From JBFLVU01 sp964589625 (GTDB taxonomy: Bacteria; Acidobacteriota; UBA4820; DSQY01): 64,000 nt of DNA. Each line of letters begins with the position of its first letter. Positions within the stretch are counted from its first letter, which is position 1. The position numbers and the translations under genes are program-made. The notes below the pieces were generated by a model that was not told the DNA's origin, made no database searches, and was given only the letters and a program-made list of their open reading frames with translations. Shown piece after piece: positions 1 to 9,683 of this stretch. The stretch is from positions 3,964-67,963 of the forward strand of contig CAZPSH010000015.1 of assembly GCA_964589625.1 (NCBI GenBank), written 5' to 3'.

Positions 1-1006
1 CTTCCGGAAGCATCATAGGCAAGCGTTTCGAAAACACCCGCTCCAATGATCTGGCCAAGGCGGCCGCTTTCCGGAGAACGCTCGAAGGTGATTTCCCGGT
101 CAAAGGCATCGGTCACCTTTTGGATGAAGCCGGGATAGGGCTGGCTGGGAGGGTCGAATGGAAGGTAGGTGACCCGAATTACGTCTTCCCTGTCTTCATC
201 CTGGAACCGGGTTCTCAGGCGCGTCACGTACCAGCCGTTGGACTGGGAGTTGGCGACGAGGTAGTACTTGGTCCCGTCGCTGTTTAGATAGGCATCAGAC
301 GCTATGGGAGGGATGTAGCTGGAATGTGGGCCAATGGGTGATTCGAGCTTGTCTCCGGCGACCCGGACCGACCCGTCTGGGTAGTAGATGGACCACGTGT
401 TCGAATCCAGATCGTATTTCGCCCGGATGAAGGAAGAGTCGTTCGTGAAGTACCAGCGGCTCGACGGGTGGTCGCCCGGACCGGTGTAGTTTTCCAGAGA
501 GGGAGGGCTCGTGTCGGTCAGCTTGGCCTGCCAGTAAAGCCGATGCTCGGTACCCGTTTCATCCTGGTAGAAGTAGATCGCCCTTGCATCGTATCCGGTA
601 AGGTCGAAGCGCTCGCGGAGGCGCGACCGGAGAAAGACGCGGCCGTACGTGAGGAGCCAGTCCCTCCCTACGAATCCGTTGCGCTCCTCGCCCGCGTGGC
701 CCCAAACACTTCCAGGGTTCTTGCGTTGTACACCCTCGCGGGGCAAAGGAGTCCTCCTGCATTCTGAGGAAGCGTGACGACCGATGCATGCACGACGGTC
801 AGTCCGCCGTTGGACAAGTTTACGGACTCCCCATTCCCTAAGTCTTGGTACGAGGACGTCGGTGCAAAACTAGGTGCGTTCTGCACCACATTCATCATTT
901 CTTGTGCCCGGACTGGTATCGCGCACGCAACAAAAAGAAACACGCTCGCAACCATAATTCTGGCTGCCCTGTCCAAAGAAGGCCCGCAAAGAAATCCCCG
1001 GATCAT
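1..1006 (-). pseudogene. RHS/YD-repeat-like secreted protein, 5' part, frameshifted and cut by window edge
   Basis: The minus-strand frame starts with ATG at 1006, preceded by a GGGGAGGG-type ribosome site. It encodes a hydrophobic stretch (ASVFLFVACAIPVRAQ) that looks like a signal peptide. The frame runs to a TAG at 668. From about 717 down to base 1 a different frame stays open and reads as the N-terminal shell of an RHS/YD-repeat protein (NPGSVWGHAGEERNGFVGRD, then YYPDGSV and ITFERSPESGRLGQI). One extra base near 715-721 would join VYNAR to NPGSVWGH, so this is either a true -1 frameshift or an assembly error. RHS proteins are large secreted or surface shells, often carrying C-terminal toxins; the C-terminus lies outside the window. 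GC is lower than in the neighbours (33/60 in 241-300). Confidence 0.7.
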
Positions 1007-1105
1007 CCCGCCCTCCCCTCTACACTGCAGATTGCCCGGGATTCTAATCAACCCGTGGGACCGTGTCAAGACCCGCGAATTGCCGGCCCCACCTGCACCC
1101 GGCCG

Positions 1106-1140
1106 AAAAAAAAAGACGGGCACAACCGGCCCGCCCCGTC
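1106..1140 (-). terminator. Intrinsic terminator after maeB
   Basis: Read on the minus strand, a GACGGG...CCCGTC stem (1135-1140 and 1115-1120) is followed directly by nine T residues (1114-1106). It lies about 160 bases past the maeB stop. It also lies upstream of the RHS-like gene, so it separates the two units. The stretch between (1141-1298) is pyrimidine-rich and holds no gene. Confidence 0.75.
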
Positions 1141-1298
1141 TGGATCGGAGGCCCGGAGCCAGGGGGTTCCCCCCCCGGCCTCGGGCTCCTGCTCGCGCTT
1201 CTCTTCTCTTCTCGGGTCGCCTCTTCGGGTCTCCACGTTTCTCTGTGTCCGTGCCTCTCTGTTTCTCTCTCGGTCTCCGCCTCGCCCGCTCCCGCGGC

Positions 1299-3551
<2,253 letters not shown>

Positions 3552-3651
3552 GTCATCCTCCCGTGGCGCCGCCGCACGATGCCGCCTGGGGCGCCCGCAC
3601 GCAGTCCCGGCGGGTGCTTCTCTCCTCCGCCGGATGGATCCAATTTCCCGG

Positions 3652-3670
3652 CATCACCGGTCCGGTGATG
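3652..3670. promoter_or_regulatory. Perfect 9-bp inverted repeat in the maeB leader (possible operator)
   Basis: CATCACCGG, one T, then CCGGTGATG: a perfect inverted repeat about 100 bases upstream of the maeB start and downstream of the predicted -10. The position would suit a repressor operator or a short RNA hairpin. No regulator gene is adjacent, so the role is inference. Confidence 0.35.
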
Positions 3671-3743
3671 GGTCTCTCACGATGGCCCGGCCGCGTTCCG
3701 GCCGGACGCCCCGCCCCCAAAGTCGGCGCGCAGGGTCCGTGCG

Positions 3744-3752
3744 AGTATACCA
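3744..3752 (-). promoter_or_regulatory. maeB: Extended -10 promoter element, maeB
   Basis: The minus strand reads TGG-TATACT, a good extended -10. It would give a leader of about 185 nt before maeB. I see no convincing -35. Confidence 0.4.
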
Positions 3753-3830
3753 CCGGCCGTCCGGACCTTCTCCCGCGGGGGAGCCCCACTCCGTTCCCGG
3801 TGGGCCAATTCCCCCCAGCCATCTCCCCGA

Positions 3831-4103
3831 TCAGAACTCGGACATCTGGATGGAGTGGAGGAAGGAGGCGGCCTTCTCGTTCCGCAGGGCCTCCACCTCC
3901 TCCCACCGCTCAGCGAGGGCCTCCTGCCAGGCCTCCTCATCCTCGGGCAGGCCATTTCCCTCCCGGGCCAGGAGGTCCATGAGGGCCGCCTCCTCGAAGA
4001 GGCGCGCGAGGGACTGCTTGGCCAGGTTCGCCGGGGCCCCCTTCAGGAGGAAGAGGAGCGCGGCGAAAAGCTCCTCCACCTTCTCGTCGGTCGGATCGTA
4101 CAT
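3831..4103 (-). CDS. Small acidic protein of unknown function, methylmalonyl-CoA module
   Basis: A 90-residue protein starting MYDPTDEKVEELFAALLFLL. It is rich in Glu, Leu and Ala and predicted by eye to be mostly helical. There is no signal peptide or clear membrane segment, and no motif I recognise. The ATG follows a GGAGGAG ribosome site at proper spacing. It lies 22 bases after the preceding small gene (4126-4521) in the mce-meaB operon and is the last gene before maeB. Co-transcription with mce and meaB suggests a link to acyl-CoA metabolism, but that is inference only. Confidence 0.7.
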   Translation of the reverse strand: MYDPTDEKVEELFAALLFLLKGAPANLAKQSLARLFEEAALMDLLAREGNGLPEDEEAWQEALAERWEEVEALRNEKAASFLHSIQMSEF

Positions 4104-4125
4104 GGCGGCTCCTCCTGTCCGGCGG

Positions 4126-4521
4126 TCATTTGGGGCCGGCGAACTCGGCCACGGGGCGGCCCGCCAGTGCCTCGAAGCGCTCGGCCAGGGAGGGCATGGA
4201 CCCCGTTCGCTCGTCGGCCACGATCTTCTCCACCCTCAGGAAGGGCAGGAAGGTCGTGGAGAGCCCCATGGAGGGGGAAGCCGTGCCCCGCACCTCGCGG
4301 GCCCAGTCCTCGAAGGCGTTGAGTTCGATGCCCCGGATCCAGAATCCCGCCGTCTCCATGCGGAGGAGGAGGCCCCAGACCTTCTCCCGCGGGTCCCGCA
4401 GGTAGGCCACGACGTAGGAACCCTCCCCGGGCGGGGAGGAGGCTCGGGAGGCCGGGACCTTCCGGCGGGGGGGCGCTGCCTTCTCCCCGGCCGGCGGCGG
4501 AGCCGTCCGGTGCCGGTTCAT
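4126..4521 (-). CDS. Conserved-looking small protein of unknown function, downstream of mce
   Basis: A 131-residue protein. The first 35 residues are Pro/Ala/Arg-rich and look disordered. The folded part (about 36-131) begins SYVVAYLRDPREKVWGLLLR and contains a Trp- and Phe-rich stretch (GFWIRGIELNAFEDWA), then FLPFLRVEKIVADERTG. I do not recognise a family. The ATG overlaps the mce stop by four bases (ATGA), which supports both this start and translational coupling in the meaB-mce operon. Confidence 0.75.
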   Translation of the reverse strand: MNRHRTAPPPAGEKAAPPRRKVPASRASSPPGEGSYVVAYLRDPREKVWGLLLRMETAGFWIRGIELNAFEDWAREVRGTASPSMGLSTTFLPFLRVEKIVADERTGSMPSLAERFEALAGRPVAEFAGPK

Positions 4522-4916
4522 GGGGCCGCCCTCTCGGACAGCTCGAGCAGGACGCCGCCGGTGGACTTGGGGTGGACAAAGGCCACCCGGTGGCCGCCCG
4601 CGCCGGTACGGGGGGCCTCGTCGATGAGGGCGTACCCCCGAGCCTTGAGGGTCTCGAGGGCCTTCGCCACGTCCGGGACCTCCACGCAAAGGTGGTGCAG
4701 GCCCGGCCCCCTCTTGGCGACGAACTTCCCCACGGGCCCCTCGGGGTCCGTGCTCTCCAGCAGTTCGACGCGGCTCTCGCCGAGGGAGAAGAAGGCCACC
4801 CGGACCTTCTGCTCCGCCACCTCCTCCTCTCCGCCGCACACCAGGCCCAGGGCCTCGTAGAAGGCCTTGGCGGAATCGAGGGACGCCACGGCCACTCCGA
4901 CGTGTTCGATCTTCAC
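4518..4916 (-). CDS. mce: Methylmalonyl-CoA epimerase
   Basis: A 132-residue glyoxalase-fold enzyme that interconverts (S)- and (R)-methylmalonyl-CoA, the step between propionyl-CoA carboxylase and methylmalonyl-CoA mutase. It shows the family's metal-ligand pattern: His in KIEHVGVAV (residue 4-5), His in GPGLHHLCVEV and Glu in GGVLLELSE at the C-terminus. The chosen start is GTG at 4916, with GGGAGGA about 7 bases upstream. It overlaps the meaB stop by four bases. Longer upstream frames run into meaB and are not needed for the domain. The mutase itself is not in the window. Confidence 0.94.
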   Translation of the reverse strand: MKIEHVGVAVASLDSAKAFYEALGLVCGGEEEVAEQKVRVAFFSLGESRVELLESTDPEGPVGKFVAKRGPGLHHLCVEVPDVAKALETLKARGYALIDEAPRTGAGGHRVAFVHPKSTGGVLLELSERAAP

Positions 4917-5863
4917 GGCCTTTCCTCCCAGCGGATGCGGGCCAGAATCTCCTCCACCGCCGAATAGGGGTCCGCTTCCCGGCGGACGAAGGCCTGCACG
5001 AGGCGCCCCTCCTGCTCCTCCGTGAGCCAGCGGGAGCGCAGGCCCAGGAGGAACCGCTCCGCGAGAAGGTCCCGGAAGCGCTGTCCGTACTTGAGCCGCA
5101 GGCGGCTCTCGGCGCGGGCGCCGCACAAGTGCTCCCCGTGGGCCTCCACGGCCGCCACCAGTTCGGCGGTGCCCTCGTCCCGGGACGCAACGGTCTTCAG
5201 GATCGGCGGCGCCCAGTCCGACGGCGCCTCGGCCAGTTGGAGGGCGGCCCGCAGTTCGCGCTCCACGCGCTCCACCCCCTCCCGGTCGGCCTTGTTGATG
5301 ACGAAGACGTCGGCGATTTCCATGATGCCCGCCTTGATGGCCTGGATGTCGTCGCCGAGCCCGGGCACCAGGAGGACGAGGACCGTGTCCGCCTCCCGCA
5401 CGATGTCCACCTCGTCCTGGCCCACGCCCACGGTCTCCACGAGGATCACGTCGAAGCCCGCCGCGTCGAGGACCACCAGGGCGTCGGCGGTGGCCCGCGC
5501 CAGACCGCCCATGTGGCCGCGGGTGGCCATGGAGCGGATGAAGACGCCGGGGTCGAGGGCGCGGTCCTGCATCCGGATCCGGTCCCCCAGGATGGCGCCT
5601 CCCGAGAAGGCCGAGGAGGGATCCACGGCCACCACCCCCACGGTCTTCCCCTTCCCGCGGTAGGCCCCGATGAGGCGGTTCACGAGGGTGGATTTGCCGG
5701 CCCCCGGAGGTCCCGTCACGCCCACGATGCGGGCGCGCCCACCGTCCCGGTACAGGTCCTTCAGGAGGTCGAGGTAGCCGTCGCGGCGGTCTTCCACCAC
5801 GCTCAATCCGCGCGCGAGCGCTCGGCGGTCCCCCCGGAGAACGGCTTCCGCTAAAACGTGCAT
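4913..5863 (-). CDS. meaB: MeaB/ArgK-family GTPase, methylmalonyl-CoA mutase chaperone
   Basis: A 316-residue G3E-type GTPase that protects and reloads the adenosylcobalamin of methylmalonyl-CoA mutase (older name: LAO/AO transport ATPase ArgK). Walker A is GVTGPPGAGKST (about 48-59). It is followed by the family signature VAVDPSSAFSGGAILGDRIR, by ETVGVGQDEVDIV and by the G4 motif NKAD. Length is typical (310-330). It lies directly upstream of mce in a coupled operon, 28 bases downstream of the acyl-CoA dehydrogenase. The order acd-meaB-mce suggests shared control of short-chain acyl-CoA and propionate flux. Confidence 0.95.
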   Translation of the reverse strand: MHVLAEAVLRGDRRALARGLSVVEDRRDGYLDLLKDLYRDGGRARIVGVTGPPGAGKSTLVNRLIGAYRGKGKTVGVVAVDPSSAFSGGAILGDRIRMQDRALDPGVFIRSMATRGHMGGLARATADALVVLDAAGFDVILVETVGVGQDEVDIVREADTVLVLLVPGLGDDIQAIKAGIMEIADVFVINKADREGVERVERELRAALQLAEAPSDWAPPILKTVASRDEGTAELVAAVEAHGEHLCGARAESRLRLKYGQRFRDLLAERFLLGLRSRWLTEEQEGRLVQAFVRREADPYSAVEEILARIRWEERP

Positions 5864-5891
5864 GGTTTCCCCGATGGGCCTTCGCGGGCCG

Positions 5892-7034
5892 TCACTCCCT
5901 CAGGAGCTGCCGGGCGATGACGAGGCGCTGGACCTCGCTCGTGCCCTCGCCGATGGTGTTGAGCTTCACGTCCCGGTAGAACTTTTCCGCCAGGAAGTCC
6001 TTCGTGAACCCGTATCCGCCGAGGATTTGGACGGCCCGCTCGGCGCACCAGACGGAGACCTCCGAGGCGTACATCTTGGCCATGGCCGACAGCTTGGTGA
6101 CGGTGCGGCCCTTGTCCTTCTCCTGGGCGGCGCGGAAGGTCAGGAGGCGCGCCGCGTCGATGCGCGTGGCCATGTCCGCCAGGGCGAACTGGATGGCCTG
6201 AAACTCGGCGATCTTCTTGCCGAAGGCGACTCGCTCCTTGGAGTACCGAAGGGCCGTCTCGAAGGCCCCCTGGGCTCCCCCGAGGGAGAGGGCGGCGATG
6301 GAGATGCGGCCTCCGTCGAGGACCTTCAGGGCGTCCTGGAAGCCGCGGTTCACCTCGCCCAGGCGGTTCTCGTCGGGGACGAAGCAGTCTTCGAGGATGA
6401 GCTCCCCCGTGTCCGAGGCGCAGAGGCCGAGCTTCTTCTCCTTCTTGCCCGCGCGGAAGCCGGGGGTCCCCTTCTCCACGGCGAAGGCCGTCACGCCGTG
6501 GTGCGGGTCCGACCGGTCCGTCAGGGCCATGATCACCGCCGTGTCGCCCACCGTGGCATGGGTGCAGAAGGTCTTGGACCCGTTGAGCACCCAGCCGCCG
6601 TCCTTTCGGACCGCGAAGGTGCGGAGGCCCGCCGCGTCCGAGCCCGACCCGGGCTCCGTGAGGGCCCACGCCCCGATCTTCTTTCCCTGGGCCAGGGGCG
6701 TGAGGAGCCGCTCCCTCTGGGCGGGCGTCCCCGCCAGGTAGATGTGGTTGCTGCAGAGGGAGTTGTGGGCCGCCACTCCGATGCCCACGGAGGGATCCAC
6801 CCGGGACAGCTCCTCGATGATGAGGACGTAGTCCACGTAGGACATGCCCGCGCCGCCGTACTCCTCGGGGAAGATGGCGCCCATGACGCCCATCTCGCCC
6901 AACTCCGCGAAGACCTCCCTCGGGAAACGGCAGGCGTCGTCCCACTCGCGGACGTGGGGCCCGATTTTCTCCTCGGCGAAGGAGCGAATCGTATCCCTCA
7001 GCACCTGCTGTTCGGCGGTCAATTCGAAGTTCAA
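5892..7034 (-). CDS. Acyl-CoA dehydrogenase
   Basis: A 380-residue FAD-dependent acyl-CoA dehydrogenase that introduces the alpha-beta double bond of an acyl-CoA and passes electrons to ETF. Family motifs include WALTEPGSGSDAAGLRTFA in the middle beta domain, QAIQFALADMATRIDAAR, and GGYGFTKDFLAEKFYRD followed by IGEGTSEVQ. The Glu in the last motif is the position of the catalytic base in MCAD-type enzymes. I chose the TTG at 7034 (protein begins NFELTAEQQ, as in homologues) with GGAGG five bases upstream. A GTG at 7040 is possible but leaves no gap after the ribosome site. Substrate chain length cannot be told from sequence. Confidence 0.93.
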   Translation of the reverse strand: MNFELTAEQQVLRDTIRSFAEEKIGPHVREWDDACRFPREVFAELGEMGVMGAIFPEEYGGAGMSYVDYVLIIEELSRVDPSVGIGVAAHNSLCSNHIYLAGTPAQRERLLTPLAQGKKIGAWALTEPGSGSDAAGLRTFAVRKDGGWVLNGSKTFCTHATVGDTAVIMALTDRSDPHHGVTAFAVEKGTPGFRAGKKEKKLGLCASDTGELILEDCFVPDENRLGEVNRGFQDALKVLDGGRISIAALSLGGAQGAFETALRYSKERVAFGKKIAEFQAIQFALADMATRIDAARLLTFRAAQEKDKGRTVTKLSAMAKMYASEVSVWCAERAVQILGGYGFTKDFLAEKFYRDVKLNTIGEGTSEVQRLVIARQLLRE

Positions 7035-7184
7035 AGCCACCTCCTCTGGGACGGCCCGGCGGCGCCCCCCGGCGCCCTTTGTCGAAGGCCTTCGGATCCC
7101 CCAGGCCTTATTGAACCACACTCGAGCCGGCCTTGAGAACCGGAGGAACCGGCCCCCGCCTCGTTCCGAGGTCCTCCCGGCCAA

Positions 7185-8015
7185 TCAGAGGCCCCGCCGC
7201 CGCCGGAGAACGCCCGAGTCCCGCAGGCGCCGGATGGCCCACGCACCCGCCAGGGGCAGGGCGAGGGCGAGGCAGATGGCGGCCCCCGTGGGAAGGTCGT
7301 AGCGAACGGAGGCCGCCGCGCCCAGTACGCAGGCCGCGGCGGCCGCCGCCTGCGCACCGATGAACACGGCCAGGGAGCGGCCCGAGAGGCTGCGGGCCGC
7401 CGCCGCGGGAAGAACGAGGAGGGCGAAGGAGAGCAGGACGCCGAGGAGCCGGATGGAGACCGACAGGATGAGGCCCAGGCCCCCGAAGAAGGCCGCCTCC
7501 ACGAGCGCCACGCGGTACCCCAGGACCTCCGAGGTCTCGGGATCGAAGGCGGTGGCGAGGAACCACCGGTGGCCCACGAGGGCCACGAGGCCCACCGCCG
7601 CCCCCACGGCCAGGAGGACCCACACGTCCGAGCGCACCACGCCCAGAAGCGATCCGAAGAGGAGCGTGGCCTCGTCCATCCCGCCGTGGGCGCTCCGGCT
7701 CAACAGGATCACGGTGACGCCGCCCAAAACCACGTAGAGGACGCCGAGGACGGCGTCCCCCGGCAGAAAACCCCGTTCGCCCCGGCCGCGAGCCAGGGCG
7801 ACGATCACGAGGGACGTGGCCAGGAAGGCCGTCACCCGGGGATCCGCGTGGAGGAAGGAGGCGGCAGCGGCCCCGGCCATGGCGGCCTGCGCCAGGGTCA
7901 CGCTGACGAAGACCATGCGCCGCTCGAGGAGAAAAACGCCGTAGTACGCCAGGGGAAGGGCCGCCACGAGCACGCCCGCCAGGGGCCACTTCAGGAGAAG
8001 GAGGGTCTCAAACAC
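7185..8015 (-). CDS. znuB: Metal ABC transporter permease (ZnuB/TroC type)
   Basis: A 276-residue inner-membrane permease of the zinc/manganese (ABC-3) family, with about eight hydrophobic segments starting LLLLKWPLAGVLVAALPLAYYGVFLL. The family region RMVFVSVTLAQAAMAGAA follows the first segment, and FDPETSEVLGYRV occurs mid-protein, as in ZnuB/TroC proteins. It overlaps the ATPase gene by eight bases and is the last gene of a five-gene operon. Zinc is the most likely substrate given the His-rich outer-membrane partner, but manganese or iron cannot be excluded. The C-terminal tail is very Arg-rich. Confidence 0.9.
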   Translation of the reverse strand: MFETLLLLKWPLAGVLVAALPLAYYGVFLLERRMVFVSVTLAQAAMAGAAAASFLHADPRVTAFLATSLVIVALARGRGERGFLPGDAVLGVLYVVLGGVTVILLSRSAHGGMDEATLLFGSLLGVVRSDVWVLLAVGAAVGLVALVGHRWFLATAFDPETSEVLGYRVALVEAAFFGGLGLILSVSIRLLGVLLSFALLVLPAAAARSLSGRSLAVFIGAQAAAAAACVLGAAASVRYDLPTGAAICLALALPLAGAWAIRRLRDSGVLRRRRGL

Positions 8016-8760
8016 GGTCCACCTCCCCCTCCTCGCAGGTCCAGGCCAGGGAGGGGCCCGAGGGGCCGTGAACGAGGGCGAGGCCTCCCCCGTAGGCGGC
8101 CCTCAGCCGGGCATCCGAGAAGACCTCCTCCATGGAGCCCGCCAGGCACAGGCCCTCCCGCGCGTCGAGCCAGAGGATCCGGTTCACCTCGGGTCCGATC
8201 TCCCCCAGGTGGTGCGTGACGAGGAGGATGGCCGTGCCCTCCCGGTTCAGGTCCCTCAGCAGGTGCAGGAGGGCGTGGCGGGTCAGGAGGTCCACGTTGT
8301 TCCCCGGTTCGTCGAGGACGAGAACGTCGGGCCGTCGGTGGAGGGCCCGCGCCACCATCACTCGCTGGCGCTGGCCTCCGGAGAGCGAAGCGAAAGGGGC
8401 CTCGGCGAGCCCCTCCAGCCCCAGGCGGCGCAGGACTTCCTCCGCGGGGGAGAGGCCGCGAAGGTCCAGGGCTCCCAGGTCCACCACCTGACGCACGGAG
8501 AGGGGCAGGCTGTCCCTCAGGGTCGTGAGCTGTGGCACGTATCCCACGCGCAGGCCCGGCCGGCGGTCCAGGCGCCCGGCGAGGGGCTTCAAGACCCCGA
8601 GGACGGTCTTGACGAGGGTCGTTTTTCCGGCCCCGTTCGGGCCGAAGATGCCCCAGTAGTCCCCGGCGCACACCCGGGCGTCGATCCCCGAGAGGAGGGG
8701 CCGCCCGAAGCCGACGGCGACGCCTTCCAGGGTGATGAGGGCCTCACCCCCGGGCCGCAT
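8008..8760 (-). CDS. znuC: Metal ABC transporter ATP-binding protein (ZnuC type)
   Basis: A 250-residue ABC ATPase. Walker A is GPNGAGKTTLVK (about 40-51), the signature is LSGGQRQRVMVARAL, Walker B is VLVLDEPGNNVD and the switch His is in TILLVTHH-type context (AILLVTHHLGEIG). The D-loop reads GNNVD rather than the usual TSALD/TNALD. It overlaps znuA upstream by 17 bases and znuB downstream by 8, so the three are translated as a coupled unit. It powers high-affinity divalent metal import across the inner membrane. Confidence 0.93.
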   Translation of the reverse strand: MRPGGEALITLEGVAVGFGRPLLSGIDARVCAGDYWGIFGPNGAGKTTLVKTVLGVLKPLAGRLDRRPGLRVGYVPQLTTLRDSLPLSVRQVVDLGALDLRGLSPAEEVLRRLGLEGLAEAPFASLSGGQRQRVMVARALHRRPDVLVLDEPGNNVDLLTRHALLHLLRDLNREGTAILLVTHHLGEIGPEVNRILWLDAREGLCLAGSMEEVFSDARLRAAYGGGLALVHGPSGPSLAWTCEEGEVDRV

Positions 8761-9649
8761 CCGCGAGCCTCGAGGCGAGCGTGCGCATCATCTCCCCGTA
8801 CGTGGCGGCGCCCTCCTGGCCCCCCGTGTAGGCCGGGACGAGAACGAGGCGCGCCCCCGTATCCTGGGCCACCCGCCTCGCCACTTTCAAATCCATGTAG
8901 GGCTCGGAGACGACGACCCGGACGGCCCCCTCGCGCATGGTCCTCTCCAGCTCGAGGAGGCTGGCCGGACCGGGCTTGATGCCCGGTTTGGGCTCCACGT
9001 ACCCCGCCACGGGGATTCCATAGCGGAGGAAGAAATAGTTGAGGGTGGAGTGGTAGGTCACGACGGGAGAGCCCCGCAGTGGGGCGATCAGGCGCGCGAC
9101 TTCAGCGTCCAGGTCCAGAAACCCGCGGGCCGCCGCCTCTCCCCTCGCCCGGTAGCCTTCGGCCCCAGGTGGATCGAGGCGGCCGAAGGCCTCGGCGATC
9201 CCCCGCGCCAGGGCGGCCATGTTCCGGGGGTCGAGGTGGTAGTGGGGGTTCCCGAAGGGGTGGACGTCCCCCATGGAGCGGTCCACTCCGCCGCGGGGAA
9301 CCTCGATGGGCGTGATGAACCGGGAGAGGTCCACGTAGCCCCCGGCGCCCGGCTGGATCTTCCCGTTGCCCGACTGCTGGAGGAGGGGCGGGAGGAAACC
9401 GACCTCCAGGTCCAAGCCGTTCAGGAGGAGGGCGTCGGCCCTGTGGAGGGCCCTCAGGTAGCTGGGCTTGGCTTCCACGTAGTGGGGATCCTGGCGTCCG
9501 TCGGCGAGGGCCGAGACCTCCGCCCGGTCACCCCCCACGGCTCGGGCCAGCTGGCCGTACACGTCGTAGGTGGCCACCACCCGGAGGCGGTCCCCGGCGG
9601 TCGCAGAAAGCCCAAAGAGGAGCAGAAGGGCCGATAAGGTCATTCGCAT
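8744..9649 (-). CDS. znuA: Periplasmic metal-binding protein (ZnuA/TroA family)
   Basis: A 301-residue cluster A-I solute-binding protein with an N-terminal signal peptide (MRMTLSALLLLFGLSATAG). Candidate metal ligands are His in GRQDPHYVEAKPSY (about 56), His in the stretch DVHPFGNPHYHLDP (about 128-141), and Glu in VVSEPYMDLKVA. It lacks the long acidic/His loop of E. coli ZnuA but has the short HPFGNPHYHLDP segment. AAGGACG upstream of the ATG is the ribosome site. It lies 34 bases after the outer-membrane protein gene and overlaps znuC, so it delivers metal to ZnuBC. Confidence 0.92.
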   Translation of the reverse strand: MRMTLSALLLLFGLSATAGDRLRVVATYDVYGQLARAVGGDRAEVSALADGRQDPHYVEAKPSYLRALHRADALLLNGLDLEVGFLPPLLQQSGNGKIQPGAGGYVDLSRFITPIEVPRGGVDRSMGDVHPFGNPHYHLDPRNMAALARGIAEAFGRLDPPGAEGYRARGEAAARGFLDLDAEVARLIAPLRGSPVVTYHSTLNYFFLRYGIPVAGYVEPKPGIKPGPASLLELERTMREGAVRVVVSEPYMDLKVARRVAQDTGARLVLVPAYTGGQEGAATYGEMMRTLASRLADAARG

Positions 9650-9683
9650 GTTCGTCCTTTCTCAAACGAGCCGGGAGGCCGGC

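Noticed and set aside
7083..7094. 12-base palindrome CGAAGGCCTTCG upstream of the acyl-CoA dehydrogenase
   Set aside because: Palindromes of this size occur by chance about once per 4 kb; without a second copy or regulator it is not evidence of an operator.
4913..7184. Cobalamin riboswitch near meaB or the acyl-CoA dehydrogenase
   Set aside because: I looked for the conserved B12-box type sequence in the gaps and saw none; the gaps are too short for the full element.
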